Assembly (NCBI GenBank): GCA_016703125.1
Contig: JADJCR010000005.1
Span: forward strand, 1-64,000
DNA from: Micrococcales bacterium
Lineage (GTDB): Bacteria > Actinomycetota > Actinomycetes > S36-B12 > UBA10799
Length of the DNA stretch: 64,000 nt
Direction: 5' to 3'
A program made the position numbers and the translations under genes. Within the stretch, counting starts at the first letter, position 1. Each line of letters begins with the position of its first letter. The notes under the pieces were generated by a model, which worked only from the letters and a program-made list of their open reading frames with translations, was not told the DNA's origin and ran no database searches. Below are positions 25,114 through 34,372 of the stretch, one piece after another.

Positions 25114-26028
25114 GTGCCACGTCCGCTGATGCTCCTGGATACCGCCTCTCTCTACTTCCGCGCGTTCTACGGCGTGCCTGACACCCGCAAGAGCTCCTCC
25201 GCGCCGCCCACCAACGCTGCTTCCGGGCTGCTGGACATGATCGCGCGCCTGGTCCGCGAGCACCGGCCCTCCGCCCTCGTGGCGTGCTGGGACGCCGCCT
25301 GGCGGCCCGACTGGCGCGTGCACCTGATCCCGTCCTACAAGCAGCACCGGGTGGCCAGTGGGGATGAGGAGGAGATGCCCGGGGCTCTGCAGGAGCAGAT
25401 CCCGCTGATTGAGGCGCTGCTGGTCGGGCTCGGCCTGCCACCTGTGGGCGTGCCCGACCATGAGGCCGATGACGTGATCGGCACCTATGCGTCCACGGCC
25501 GGCGTGCCGGTCGACGTCGTGACCGGTGACCGTGACCTCTTCCAGCTCATCGACGACGATGCCGGGGTGCGGGTGCTGTACACCGCCCGCGGGATCGCGA
25601 AGTTGCAGTTCGTGGATGCCGAGTTCGTCGAGGTCAAGTACGGGGTGCGGCCGGAGCAGTACGCCGACATGGCCACTCTGCGCGGCGACGCCAGCGACGG
25701 GCTGCCGGGGGTGACGGGCATCGGCGAGAAGACCGCAGCGTCCTTGCTGCGGCTCTACGGTGACCTCACGGGCGTGCGGGCGGCGGCTGCGGATCGAGCG
25801 TCCGGCATGGCTGCGCGGGCACGTGCCTCACTGCTGGCCGCCACGGACTACCTGGACAAGGCGCCCGCGGTGGTCCGCGTGGCGCGCGACCTGCCCGTGC
25901 CGCCGGCGCCGACGGCACGGCCGGTGCCGGACGTGGAGTTGCTGGATGCGATTGGCACGGAGTTCGGGATCGGGTCATCGGTGACGCGGGTCCTGTCGGC
26001 GATCCGGGATCAGACCTCCGAGGAGTAG
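25114..26028 (+). CDS. 5'-3' exonuclease (PolI N-terminal/FEN-like)
   Basis: This is a stand-alone flap/5'-3' exonuclease of the type seen as the N-terminal domain of DNA polymerase I. In the 304-residue protein the acidic metal site is in LLDTASLYFRAFYGVPD, ALVACWDAAWRPDWR, VPDHEADDVIGTYA and VVTGDRDLFQLID. The helix-hairpin-helix region GDASDGLPGVTGIGEKTAASLL contacts DNA. It acts on RNA primers or flaps in replication and repair. GTG 25114 gives the canonical start. The 3' end overlaps the opposing helicase gene by 19 nt. This pair is a constant neighbour of tatC in actinobacteria. Confidence 0.92.
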   Translation: MPRPLMLLDTASLYFRAFYGVPDTRKSSSAPPTNAASGLLDMIARLVREHRPSALVACWDAAWRPDWRVHLIPSYKQHRVASGDEEEMPGALQEQIPLIEALLVGLGLPPVGVPDHEADDVIGTYASTAGVPVDVVTGDRDLFQLIDDDAGVRVLYTARGIAKLQFVDAEFVEVKYGVRPEQYADMATLRGDASDGLPGVTGIGEKTAASLLRLYGDLTGVRAAAADRASGMAARARASLLAATDYLDKAPAVVRVARDLPVPPAPTARPVPDVELLDAIGTEFGIGSSVTRVLSAIRDQTSEE

Positions 26029-28724
26029 TCGACCACGCCCCGGCGCAGCAGGTCCGCGGCCCGCTGAGCTGTGACGTGCGTCGGATCGTCGCCGCCGACG
26101 GCACCGGCGATCTGGCCCAGTGCGTCGATCAACTGTTTGCACCAGCGGACGAAATCCCCGGCGGGCAGGTCGCTGCCCTGGAGCACCGACGCCAACGGCT
26201 GGCCGTTGGCCCACTGGAACGCCGCCCAGCAGAAACCCATGTCCGGCTCGGGCGTGGTGGGTACGCGGAACTCCGTCTCCAGCGCCTCGATGGCCGCCCA
26301 GAGGTGCACCTGCTCGGCCAGCACCTCGCGCACACCGCCGTTGGGCAGCCGCGGGACTGTCTCCTCGTCGGTGCGCGACGAGAAGACCAGGGCGGACACA
26401 CACGCGACCAGTTCGGGCGGCGTGAGGTCGCGCCACAGCCCCAGTCGCAGGCACTGGGCGATCACCAGCGCACGGTCGGTGTAGAGCCGGCCCAGCATGG
26501 TCCCGTCAGGGGTCACCGACAACTCCTCCCCCTGTGCGGTGAGGTAGCCGAGTTCGACCAGGACCGAGCAGATCTGGTCGAACTGCCGGGCGATCGTGTT
26601 CGTCCGGCCGTCGACCCGCCGGGTGAGTGCGTCGTTCTCCTTGTGAAGTTTCGCGGCCCGTTCTGCCCACCGGGAATGCAGTTCCCGGTCGGAACAGCCG
26701 TGGCAGGGGTGCTTGCGCAGCCGGGCCCGCAACCGGGCGATCTGCACATCGTTGGCACTGTCGCGCACCCGGGCGGGCCGGACGTTGGTGTGCCGCCCGG
26801 TCAGTTCCCCCAGGCGGGCGGCCAGTGCTTTGCGGGCGTTGGCACTGCGGGGGTGGAAGTCGCGGGGGATCCGCAAGCGGTCCACGACGACGGCCGGCGC
26901 AGGGAAGTCGGCCACATTGAGCCGGCGAACCTGCCGGTCCACCGTCAGCACCTGCGGGCGGGGCTCGCCCTGCTCGTCCACGCCGGTATCGAGGACGACG
27001 GCCAGGCCGGAACGCCGGCCCGTCGGGATGGCGATCACGTCGCCGGGCACCAGCCGCTCCAGTGACTGCGCCGCATGGCTGCGGGTGAGGCGGGCGGACT
27101 CCCGCGAGGTGTGCTTCTCGAGGTCACTGAGTTCCCGGCGGATGGTCGCGTACTCCGCGAAGTCGCCGAGGTGGCAGTGCATCGACTCCTCGTACCCGGC
27201 GATGATGTGCTCGTTGCGTTTGATCGTGGCTGCGAGCCCGACGACCGACTGATCGCTCTGGTACTGCGCGAACGACGTCTCGAGGATCTCGCGGGCGATG
27301 CGCCGCCCGACCCTGCGTATGAGGTTCACCGCCATGTTGTACGTGGGCCGGAACGAGGAACGCAGCGGGTAGGTGCGGGTCGACGCCAGGCCGGCGAGGT
27401 GGTTGGGCTGCACCGACTGGCTCCACAACACCACGGCGTGTCCTTCGACGTCGATCCCGCGGCGGCCGGCCCGGCCGGTGAGCTGTGTGTACTCCCCCGG
27501 GGTGATGTCGGCGTGGGTCTGACCGTTCCACTTCACCAGTCGTTCCAGCACGACGGTGCGGGCCGGCATGTTGATCCCGAGAGCAAGGGTCTCAGTGGCG
27601 AACACCACCTTGAGCAGCGCCTGCTGGAACAACTCCTCCACGACCTCCTTGAAGATCGGCAGCATGCCCGCGTGGTGGGCCGCGATCCCCCGCTGCAGGG
27701 CGTCGCTGAAGTCACCGAAGCCCACGGCGAGCAGGTCGGCCTCTGGGATCACCGAGCAGCGTTGCTCCACGACATGCGCGATCCGCCGCCGCTCGTCGGG
27801 GGATGTCAGGCGCACGCCGCTGTTCGTCAGCAGGCGTACCGCGTCCTCGGTGCCGGCGCGCGAGAAGATGAAGTGGATGGCCGGCAGCAAGTCCGCTGCT
27901 TCGAGCCGGTCCACGACGTCGACCCGCGATGGGGTGCGCGCGGGGCGCGGACGTTTGGCATGCCGATCGGGTCTTCCCCGGGACGTGCGCGTGACCCGGA
28001 AGTCCCCGGACAGTCGCTGCAACTCCGGGTTGACCTTGCGCTGGTCGTCGTCGATGAACAGGTCGTACAGACGGTTGTTGGCCATCACCTGTTGCCACAG
28101 TGGTACGGGCCGGTGCTCCTCCAGCACGATCTGGGTGTCTCCGCGGACCGTTGCCATCCACGCCCCGAACTCCTCGACGTTGCTCACCGTCGCGGACAGC
28201 GCCACGATCGACACCGACTCGGGCAACTGGATGATGAGCTCCTCCCAGACCGCCCCCCGCTCGCGGTCGGCGAGGTAGTGCACCTCGTCCAGGACGACGT
28301 AGCCGAGCCCGGCGAGATCCGGCGAGGACTCGTACACCATGTTCCGCAGCACCTCGGTGGTCATCACCACGGTGCCGGCGTGGCCGTTGATGGACACGTC
28401 GCCGGTCAGCAGCCCGACGTCCTGGCCGCCGTACCGGGCTACGAGATCGCGGTACTTCTGGTTGGACAGGGCCTTGATGGGGGTGGTGTAGAAGGCCTTG
28501 CGCCCGGTCGCGCGGGCGAGGTGGATGGCGAACTCCCCCACCACCGTCTTGCCGCTGCCGGTGGGTGCGGCCACCAGCACGTCCCGGCCCGCGTCGAGGG
28601 CCTGGCAGGCCTGTGTCTGGAAGTCATCGAGGGCGAAGTCGTATTGATCGCGGAAGTCGGCGAGGTGCTGACTGGACCGGGACCGTCGACGCGCAGCGGC
28701 GAACCGTTCTGCGGGTGTGGCCAT
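26010..28724 (-). CDS. helY: DEAD/DEAH-box RNA helicase, HelY/Mtr4-like
   Basis: A 904-residue superfamily 2 helicase of the Ski2/Mtr4 type, presumed to act in RNA turnover. Motif I is LVAAPTGSGKTVVGEFAIHLA near residue 50. Motif II is LDEVHYLADRERG, motif III is ALSATVSN and motif VI is QLTGRAGRRGID. The C-terminal 350 residues (winged-helix, DSHCT-like) include the Cys-containing segment RKHPCHGCSDRELHSRWAER and end PAQRAADLLRRGVVDYSSEV-like. The length and the CHGC element match actinobacterial HelY. It overlaps the exonuclease end and is 58 bp from the DAG kinase gene upstream, with which it probably forms an operon. Confidence 0.92.
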   Translation of the reverse strand: MATPAERFAAARRRSRSSQHLADFRDQYDFALDDFQTQACQALDAGRDVLVAAPTGSGKTVVGEFAIHLARATGRKAFYTTPIKALSNQKYRDLVARYGGQDVGLLTGDVSINGHAGTVVMTTEVLRNMVYESSPDLAGLGYVVLDEVHYLADRERGAVWEELIIQLPESVSIVALSATVSNVEEFGAWMATVRGDTQIVLEEHRPVPLWQQVMANNRLYDLFIDDDQRKVNPELQRLSGDFRVTRTSRGRPDRHAKRPRPARTPSRVDVVDRLEAADLLPAIHFIFSRAGTEDAVRLLTNSGVRLTSPDERRRIAHVVEQRCSVIPEADLLAVGFGDFSDALQRGIAAHHAGMLPIFKEVVEELFQQALLKVVFATETLALGINMPARTVVLERLVKWNGQTHADITPGEYTQLTGRAGRRGIDVEGHAVVLWSQSVQPNHLAGLASTRTYPLRSSFRPTYNMAVNLIRRVGRRIAREILETSFAQYQSDQSVVGLAATIKRNEHIIAGYEESMHCHLGDFAEYATIRRELSDLEKHTSRESARLTRSHAAQSLERLVPGDVIAIPTGRRSGLAVVLDTGVDEQGEPRPQVLTVDRQVRRLNVADFPAPAVVVDRLRIPRDFHPRSANARKALAARLGELTGRHTNVRPARVRDSANDVQIARLRARLRKHPCHGCSDRELHSRWAERAAKLHKENDALTRRVDGRTNTIARQFDQICSVLVELGYLTAQGEELSVTPDGTMLGRLYTDRALVIAQCLRLGLWRDLTPPELVACVSALVFSSRTDEETVPRLPNGGVREVLAEQVHLWAAIEALETEFRVPTTPEPDMGFCWAAFQWANGQPLASVLQGSDLPAGDFVRWCKQLIDALGQIAGAVGGDDPTHVTAQRAADLLRRGVVDYSSEV

Positions 28725-28782
28725 GCCTGCAGACTACGCGCCGATCGCCTTCGCGCCCGGCGGGTTGTGCACGCGCCGATGA

Positions 28783-29676
28783 TCAGCCGACCGGTGCGAG
28801 AACGTGAAGCCCGTGGGGCACAACCCGCACGTCCACCGGGGCCGGGCCCACGTACTCACCGTCGGCGTACGCGGTCTGTCCGGCAGCCTCCACCCGAACC
28901 GTCGACCCGCGCAGCGTGCGCACGAACGGCCGGTCGACATGGGTGCCCTTGAAGACGCTGGGGAAGGTCCTGATGAAGGTGGCCTTGCTCGTCTTCGACA
29001 GGAACGTCAGATCCAATTGTCCGTCGTCCAGGGACGCACCCGGACAAACCTTCATCCCTCCGCCGTAGCTGGGACCGTTGCCCACGGCGAGCATCATGCC
29101 CTCCTCGATCTGGGTCTGCCCGTCGACGGTTATCGAGAATTTCACGGGCTTGTACACCTTCAACTCGGCGAAAGTGGCCAACAGGTACCGCGACTGGCCC
29201 GTGGGCCATCGCATGGCGTTCGCGCGCTGGTTGACCTCGGAGTCGAAACCTACGCTCAGCACCGCTAGGAAGGCCCGCTGCGTACCGTCTGCGGCGTCGA
29301 CGATGGCGTAGTCGACTGCCCGGGTCCGGCCATCGGCGATGATGTCGGCTGCGGTGCGTGGGTCGCCGCGCGGAATGCTCAGCGCGCGGGCGATATCGTC
29401 GCCGGTCCCCACCGGGATGATCCCCAGGGCGCTCTGTGAGCCGTGTACGGCCTGCAGAGCGAGATGAACGGTGCCGTCACCACCGCATGCGACCAGCGCG
29501 TCCACCCCGCCGGCCACGGCTTCCCTGGCCAGGTGCAGGCTCTCGTCGGCGTCGACACCCTGCAGCGCAGTGACGTCGACACCGCGTTCGCGTAGCCGCT
29601 CGAGCGCCAGTGGCGCGTTCTTGGCGCTCCGGCCCTTGCCCGAGGTGGGGTTGATCAGGATCGCAGCAGTCAGCAC
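28783..29676 (-). CDS. Diacylglycerol kinase-family lipid kinase
   Basis: This is a soluble lipid kinase of the DagK/YegS group, phosphorylating diacylglycerol or a similar lipid for phospholipid recycling. In 297 residues one sees ILINPTSGKGRSAKN (N-terminal strand), the nucleotide motif ALVACGGDGTVHLALQAV, LGIIPVGTGDDIARAL (GTGND-like, here GTGDD), LSVGFDSEVNQ and VGNGPSYGGGMKVCPGASLDDGQLDL. TAYADGEYVG near the end is the conserved DGE. It lies between tatC and helY on the same strand, its usual actinobacterial position. Confidence 0.9.
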   Translation of the reverse strand: MLTAAILINPTSGKGRSAKNAPLALERLRERGVDVTALQGVDADESLHLAREAVAGGVDALVACGGDGTVHLALQAVHGSQSALGIIPVGTGDDIARALSIPRGDPRTAADIIADGRTRAVDYAIVDAADGTQRAFLAVLSVGFDSEVNQRANAMRWPTGQSRYLLATFAELKVYKPVKFSITVDGQTQIEEGMMLAVGNGPSYGGGMKVCPGASLDDGQLDLTFLSKTSKATFIRTFPSVFKGTHVDRPFVRTLRGSTVRVEAAGQTAYADGEYVGPAPVDVRVVPHGLHVLAPVG

Positions 29677-29685
29677 CTCCCGAGG

Positions 29686-30543
29686 CTATCGGCGCGGAGG
29701 GTCCTCGCCGTCCATTGGCTCGCTGATGGGTGATACCTCGTCATCGGTCCACTGCTCGTAGTCCGGCTCCGCTGCGTTGCGGCGCCGTCGGCGGTCGTTG
29801 AGCAGGCTGAACACGACCGCCGCCCCGACCAGCACCATCACCGGGGTGGCCAGCAGCATCATCGTGATCGGGTCACCGGTCGGGGTGGCCACGGCGGCGA
29901 ATATGAACACGCCGAAGATGATGTAGCGCCAGGCGGAAGCCAGCCGCTTGCCGCTGAGGATGCCCACCATGTTCAGGCCGACGATGAACAACGGGGTGAG
30001 GAACCCGATGCCGAACACGACGACCATGCGCAGGAAGAACGACAGGTACCGGTCCACAGGCAGGTAGTTGCCGACGTTCTGCGGGGTGAATCCCAGAAGC
30101 ACCTCGAGACCCTTGGGCATGAGGACATAAGCCAGCAGGACCCCGCCGAGGAACAGCGGGACGCTCAGCACGACGAAGAGGTAGACCCAGCGGCGTTCGC
30201 GGGCGTGCAGACCGGGGGTCACGAACGCCCACAACTGGTAGATCCACACCGGGGAGGCGAGCACCAGGCCGGCCATGACGGCCACCTTCACCTGGAGCAT
30301 GAAGGCGTCGGTGACCCCGGCGACGACCAGGCGCACGTCGCGGCCCTCCGCTGCGGCCTGCGCGACCACGTCCTGGATCGGCCGGGAGATGACATCGAAG
30401 ATCTGGACGTAGTAGACCCACCCGACGACCGCCCCGAGGGCGATGGCCAGCAGGCTGATCACCAGTCGGCGCCGCAGTTCCCGCAGGTGCTCCCGCAGGG
30501 GCATCTGGGCGCGCGCGTGCTGGACGGGCGCGGTCACGGTCAA
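29686..30543 (-). CDS. tatC: Sec-independent protein translocase TatC
   Basis: TatC is the receptor for twin-arginine signal peptides in the cytoplasmic membrane. The 285-residue protein has six hydrophobic segments and the conserved cytoplasmic start MPLREHLRELRRRL followed by PIQDV. FVTPGLHARERRW is the first periplasmic-to-cytoplasmic loop, and FGIGFLTPLFIVGL and ATPTGDPITMMLLATPVMVL are the later signatures. Two starts are possible: TTG 30543, overlapping the tatA stop, or GTG 30537 two codons later. The charged C-terminal tail (RRRRNAAEPDYEQW) is cytoplasmic. It forms an operon with tatA, and the FKBP and proteasome genes continue upstream. Confidence 0.95.
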   Translation of the reverse strand: MTVTAPVQHARAQMPLREHLRELRRRLVISLLAIALGAVVGWVYYVQIFDVISRPIQDVVAQAAAEGRDVRLVVAGVTDAFMLQVKVAVMAGLVLASPVWIYQLWAFVTPGLHARERRWVYLFVVLSVPLFLGGVLLAYVLMPKGLEVLLGFTPQNVGNYLPVDRYLSFFLRMVVVFGIGFLTPLFIVGLNMVGILSGKRLASAWRYIIFGVFIFAAVATPTGDPITMMLLATPVMVLVGAAVVFSLLNDRRRRRNAAEPDYEQWTDDEVSPISEPMDGEDPPRR

Positions 30544-30809
30544 GGTTGGGTGGGTGTCTGCTTGCCCGCGGGCGGCTCGACCACACTGGGCTGTTCAGGT
30601 GTTGCCGGTGGGCTGTCCACGGCCTTGGCGGGGTCGGCGTCGGGCGTGCCCTCCGCAGAGGAGTCGGTGAGGCCCTTCGTCTCGGCCTTGAAGATGCGCA
30701 GTGACCGGCCCAGGCCGCGCGCGGCGTCCGGCAGGCGGCGGGCACCGAAGAGCAGCACGACGACCAGGATCAGGATCAGCCACTCGGACCCACGAAGGTT
30801 GGAGAACAT
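30540..30809 (-). CDS. tatA: Sec-independent protein translocase TatA
   Basis: TatA forms the translocation pore of the twin-arginine pathway. The 89-residue protein has an N-terminal membrane helix (EWLILILVVVLLFGA, residues about 9-23), the hinge with RRLPDAARGLGRSLRIFKAETKG as amphipathic helix, and an acidic, Pro-rich cytoplasmic tail. The FGARRLPD hinge identifies TatA rather than TatB. The stop overlaps the start of tatC, giving the usual tatA-tatC pair. No tatB is present in the window. Confidence 0.95.
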   Translation of the reverse strand: MFSNLRGSEWLILILVVVLLFGARRLPDAARGLGRSLRIFKAETKGLTDSSAEGTPDADPAKAVDSPPATPEQPSVVEPPAGKQTPTQP

Positions 30810-30857
30810 GCGTACAGAGTACGACGTTGTCCGCGCCCAGGGTATTTGCCGCAGCGT

Positions 30858-31175
30858 TCAGTGCACGAGCAGATGGGGCACGATGACGTCGTGGCCCTCC
30901 AGCCACAGGGCCAGGTCGAGCACGTCGTCGTAGGTGATCGGCAGGCCGTAATGTGTTTCGAGCACCTCGCTGGGCACGTTGTCGATGATGACTCCGGCGC
31001 TAGACAGCAGGGCCACGACCTCCTGGTCCGCCGCCTTCTCGATCAGGTCCTGGCAGGACCCGCAACGGAACGTGTACGTCGCCCAACCGGCCGCCTCGGC
31101 CACGGTGAGTCGCACGTCGTCGGGGGTGAGATCGACGTCACTGCACACCGGGCATGTCGCCTTGATCGTCGTCAT
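30858..31175 (-). CDS. Small zinc-ribbon-like protein, unknown function
   Basis: I do not recognise a named family. The 105-residue product has two CxxC pairs, in ATCPVCSDVDL near residue 8 and TFRCGSCQDLI near residue 37, which suggests a zinc ribbon. The rest is helical and acidic (PITYDDVLDLALWLEGHDV). ATG 31175 is chosen because the ribbon begins five residues later, whereas the longer opening has no similarity. It lies directly upstream of tatA (48 bp) on the same strand, where many actinobacteria have pafBC regulators or small unknown proteins. Confidence 0.6.
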   Translation of the reverse strand: MTTIKATCPVCSDVDLTPDDVRLTVAEAAGWATYTFRCGSCQDLIEKAADQEVVALLSSAGVIIDNVPSEVLETHYGLPITYDDVLDLALWLEGHDVIVPHLLVH

Positions 31176-31382
31176 CGTCCTCGCCTCCCTCATCGCCGTT
31201 TGTGCTTGTGGCTTCGGCAGGAGACTGCTGAATGTTGAGCCCGGTGTCCTGTTGAAATGCACACAACTACCGTGCGTAGCCAATATCACCCGTTCGGGCG
31301 ACGTTTCGGCGTGTCGCGGTCACAATCCGCAAAGGGTCGCCGAGGGACTGCGAGCATGTCCCTCCCCGGCTATCGCGGGCTC

Positions 31383-31736
31383 TCAGGCGTCGAGCAGATC
31401 GATCACGAAGATCAGCGTGCGACCTGACAGCCGGTGGCCACCGGAGGTCCCGTACGCCAGGTCCGGGGGGATGATCAATTGTCGGCGACCACCCACGCGC
31501 ATGCCGGGAATCCCGTCCTGCCAGCCCTGGATCAGCCCGCGCAGCGGGAAGGCGATGGGTTCGCCCCGGTCCCACGAGGCGTCGAACTGCTCGCCGGTCC
31601 CGTAGTCGACACCGACGTAGTGCACGGTCACCTGACCGCCGGGTTGCGCCGCTGGACCGTCGCCCACCACGAGGTCGGTGATGACCAGCTCCGCCGGCGG
31701 CGGGCCGTCCTGGAATTCGATCTCGGGCTTTTCCAT
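31383..31736 (-). CDS. FKBP-type peptidyl-prolyl cis-trans isomerase, cytoplasmic
   Basis: This catalyses prolyl isomerisation and helps protein folding. The 117-residue protein is one FKBP domain: ELVITDLVVGDGPAA, VTVHYVGVDYGTGEQFDASWDRGEP, FPLRGLIQGWQDGIPGMRVGGRRQLIIPPDLAYG and LIFVIDLLDA. The FKBP active-site aromatic and acidic residues (Y, F, D, W, I, Y) are present. There is no signal peptide. The ATG overlaps the stop of the upstream FKBP lipoprotein gene by 1 nt, so both isomerases are made together, one inside and one outside the cell. Confidence 0.92.
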   Translation of the reverse strand: MEKPEIEFQDGPPPAELVITDLVVGDGPAAQPGGQVTVHYVGVDYGTGEQFDASWDRGEPIAFPLRGLIQGWQDGIPGMRVGGRRQLIIPPDLAYGTSGGHRLSGRTLIFVIDLLDA

Positions 31737-32281
31737 CAGGAACCCACCTTCGTGACGTCGACGACGAAGACCAGCGTGTCGTTCACACCGATACCCGACC
31801 CGGGCGGCGGCGCTTCCCCGTAGCCCTGGTCCGGCGGGATGATCAGCAGCACCCGCGAGCCCTCCTTGATGCCCTGCAGACCGTTCTGCCAGCCGGGGAT
31901 GACCCCCTTGATGGGGAACTGCACCTCACCGGTGGCCCACGAACCGTCGAAGACCTCGCCGGTCGACCACGCCGACCCCACGTACTGAACGGTCACCAGG
32001 GAGTTGGGTCCCACGGCCTTGCCGGTGCCAGCAGTGATCTCCTTGACGACGAGCTCAGTGGGAGGTGCGGCCGCGGTGTCAATGGCGATCGTGGGCTCGG
32101 CGTTCGCGGCGCCGGTGACGGTCACGCCGTCGGTGCTCACTGCGTCACCGGCGGGGCTGGCCGCCGAACTCACCGGAGCCGAGGGCGACGGCGTCGCACC
32201 GGAGTCGGAACTGCAGGCAGTTGCCAGCAGCAGGGGGACCACCGCGAGGGCGGCGACACGGGAGATACGCATGCGTTTCAC
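31736..32281 (-). CDS. FKBP-type peptidyl-prolyl isomerase lipoprotein
   Basis: An exported prolyl isomerase anchored as a lipoprotein. The signal peptide (MRISRVAALAVVPLLLATAC) ends in a lipobox LATAC with Cys23. A Ser/Pro/Ala-rich linker follows to about residue 70, then one FKBP domain: ELVVKEITAGTGKAVG, VTVQYVGSAWSTGEVFDGSW, FPIKGVIPGWQNGLQGIKEGSRVLLIIPPDQGYG and VFVVDVTKV. It is paralogous to the next gene (31383). The Lnt encoded at 20210 would acylate it. It lies 15 bp from pafA on the same strand. Confidence 0.93.
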   Translation of the reverse strand: MKRMRISRVAALAVVPLLLATACSSDSGATPSPSAPVSSAASPAGDAVSTDGVTVTGAANAEPTIAIDTAAAPPTELVVKEITAGTGKAVGPNSLVTVQYVGSAWSTGEVFDGSWATGEVQFPIKGVIPGWQNGLQGIKEGSRVLLIIPPDQGYGEAPPPGSGIGVNDTLVFVVDVTKVGS

Positions 32282-32296
32282 CCTAATGTGCGCCTC

Positions 32297-33666
32297 TCAC
32301 ATCGATGCGATGAGGCGCTCTACCCGCTCGTCAACGCTCTTGAAGGGGTCCTTGCACAAGACCGTCCGCTGGGCCTGATCGTTGAGTTTGAGGTGGACCC
32401 AGTCGACCGTGAAGTCCCGGCGCTTCTCCTGGGCACGTTTGATGAAGTCGCCCCGCAGTTTCGCACGGGTGGTCTGGGGTGGGAGGGATTTGGCGGCGAA
32501 GATCTCGATGTCGCTGCACACCCTGTCCACCAGGCCCTTGGCCTGCAGCAGGTAGAACAGGCCGCGTGTGCGGCTGATGTCGTGATAGGCCAGGTCCAGT
32601 TGCGACACCCGGGCGTCGGTCAGGCTCAGGTCGTGCTTGGCCATGTAGCGCTCGATCAGGGTGCGCTTGATGACCCAGTCGATCTCCGTGGCGACGTCCT
32701 GCAGCCGGTCGAACTCGATCGCGTCCAGAGTGCGCGACCACAGGTCGACCACCCGGGACGGCACGCTGTGCGGGTCATCGAGCAGACCCGTGGAGGCGGC
32801 GAAGGTGGACACCCGCTGCAGGTACTCACGTTGCATGTCCAGGCCGCTGACGCTCTTGCCGTTGGCCAGCCGGACCAGACGTCGGCCGGTCGGGTCCTGG
32901 CTGATGTCGCGGATGCTGCGGATCGGGTTCTCCAGGGTGAGGTCCCGCATGGGCAGTCCCGCCTCGAGCAACCGCAGAACGAGGTCCGTGGAGCCGACCT
33001 TCAACAGGGTCGTCGGCTCGCTCATGTTGCTGTCGCCGACGATGACGTGCAGGCGGCGGAAACGTTCGGCGTCGGCATGCGGCTCGTCGCGGGTGTTGAT
33101 GATCGGCCGGCTGCGGGTGGTCGCGCTGCTGACCGATTCCCACACGTGCTCCGCCCGCTGGCTGACGGTGTACGTCGCCCCCCGCGGGGTCTGCAGGACC
33201 TTGCCCGCCCCGCAGATGAGCTGCCGGGACACCAGGAAGGGGATGAGCACCTCGGCCAGGCGGAAGAACTCGCCCTGCCGGCCCACCAGGTAGTTCTCGT
33301 GGCAGCCGTAGGAGTTGCCGGCTGAATCCGTGTTGTTCTTGAAGAGGTAGATGTCCCCGAGGATGCCCTCGCCGGCCAGGCGCTGCTCGGCATCCACCTG
33401 CAGGCCTTCCAGGATGCGCTCACCGGCCTTGTCGTGCGTTACCAGCTCCTGGAGTTCGTCGCATTCGGCGGTGGCGTACTCGGGGTGGGAGCCCACATCG
33501 AGGTACAACCGGGATCCGTTGCGCAGGAAGACGTTCGAACTGCGACCCAGCTCACGACCCGCCGGAACAGGTAGCGCGCCACCTCATCGGGGGACAGCCG
33601 TCGCTGGCCCTGGAACGTGCATGTCACGCCGTACTCGGTCTCGATGCCGAAGATCCTGCGTGTCAT
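32297..33666 (-). CDS. pafA: Pup--protein ligase PafA, one frameshift
   Basis: PafA ligates the C-terminal Glu of Pup to lysines of target proteins, marking them for the proteasome. The start MTRRIFGIETEYGVTCTF carries the ATP/Mg site, GRSSNVFLRNGSRLYLDVGSHPEYATAECDE the conserved loop, and FKNNTDSAGNSYGCHENYL, RPIINTRDEPHAD and RRLHVIVGDSNMSE the nucleotide-binding core. The C-terminal domain ends LNDQAQRTVLCKDPF..VDERVERLIASM. A single G is missing near 33545 (RVVSW then GRSSN), within a G run. Otherwise all of about 455 residues match the family, so the gene is very likely functional. It is cotranscribed with prcA 10 bp away. Confidence 0.92.
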
Positions 33667-33676
33667 GGGCGCCAAC

Positions 33677-34372
33677 CTACCCGCCGTTCAACAAACCTGC
33701 GAGCTCCTGACCGACCAGTCGCCGGAAGGCCCGCCGCGGCCGGTTCCGCCCGAGGACCGCGACTTCGAGTTGTTTCTCCTCCAGGGTCCGCGGACCCTGG
33801 CCGCCATGCTCGGCCAGCGCCGCGACAGCCATCCTCAAGGCCTCCTGCAATGTGAGATCCGGCTGCCACTGCTCCTGCAGTTGGTTGGAGATCGCCTCTG
33901 CGGCTCCGCCCATGGCCACGAAGCCGTGCTCGTCGCCGACGGACCCGTCGAAGGTCAGTCGGTACAGCTGGTCGCTGGCCTCGTCGACACCCACCTCGGC
34001 GACGATGATCTCCACCTCGTAGGGCTTCTGGGCCTCGGTGAACACGGTGCCGAGGGTCTGGGCGTAGGCGTTCGCCAGCCCGCGACTGGTGACGTCGGCC
34101 CGGTCGTAACTGAATCCGCGCAGATCGGCGTACCGCACACCGGCCACCCGCAGATTCTCGAATTCGTTGTACTTGCCGACCGCTGCGAAGGCGATCCGGT
34201 CATAGATCTCGCTGATCTTGTGCAGCGCCCGCGAGGGGTTCTCCGCCACGAACAGGATGCCCTGGTCGTACTGCGCGACGACGACGGAGCGGCCCCGGGC
34301 AATACCTTTGCGCGCGTAGTCCGCCTTGTCCTTGATGATCTGCTCAGGCGAGACGTAGAACGGGACGGTCAT
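33677..34372 (-). CDS. prcA: 20S proteasome alpha subunit
   Basis: PrcA forms the outer heptameric rings of the 20S proteasome and gates substrate entry. The 231-residue protein has the N-terminal gate segment (MTVPFYVSPEQIIKDKADYARKGIARGRSVVV), SEIYDRIAFAAVGKYNEFENLR and FSYDRADVTSRGLANAYAQTLG. It lacks the N-terminal catalytic Thr, as expected for alpha subunits. The C-terminal tail is short and ends ELAGLLNGG. ATG 34372 overlaps the prcB stop by 4 nt, so the two subunits are translationally coupled. pafA follows after 10 bp. Confidence 0.96.
   Translation of the reverse strand: MTVPFYVSPEQIIKDKADYARKGIARGRSVVVAQYDQGILFVAENPSRALHKISEIYDRIAFAAVGKYNEFENLRVAGVRYADLRGFSYDRADVTSRGLANAYAQTLGTVFTEAQKPYEVEIIVAEVGVDEASDQLYRLTFDGSVGDEHGFVAMGGAAEAISNQLQEQWQPDLTLQEALRMAVAALAEHGGQGPRTLEEKQLEVAVLGRNRPRRAFRRLVGQELAGLLNGG

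Noticed and set aside
25106..25441. Reverse-strand Arg/Ala-rich frame opposite the exonuclease
   Set aside because: It is a shadow of a well-conserved gene, low in complexity and without a ribosome site.
31176..31289. Longer version of the zinc-ribbon protein
   Set aside because: The extension has no recognisable features, and the CxxC motif starts just after ATG 31175.
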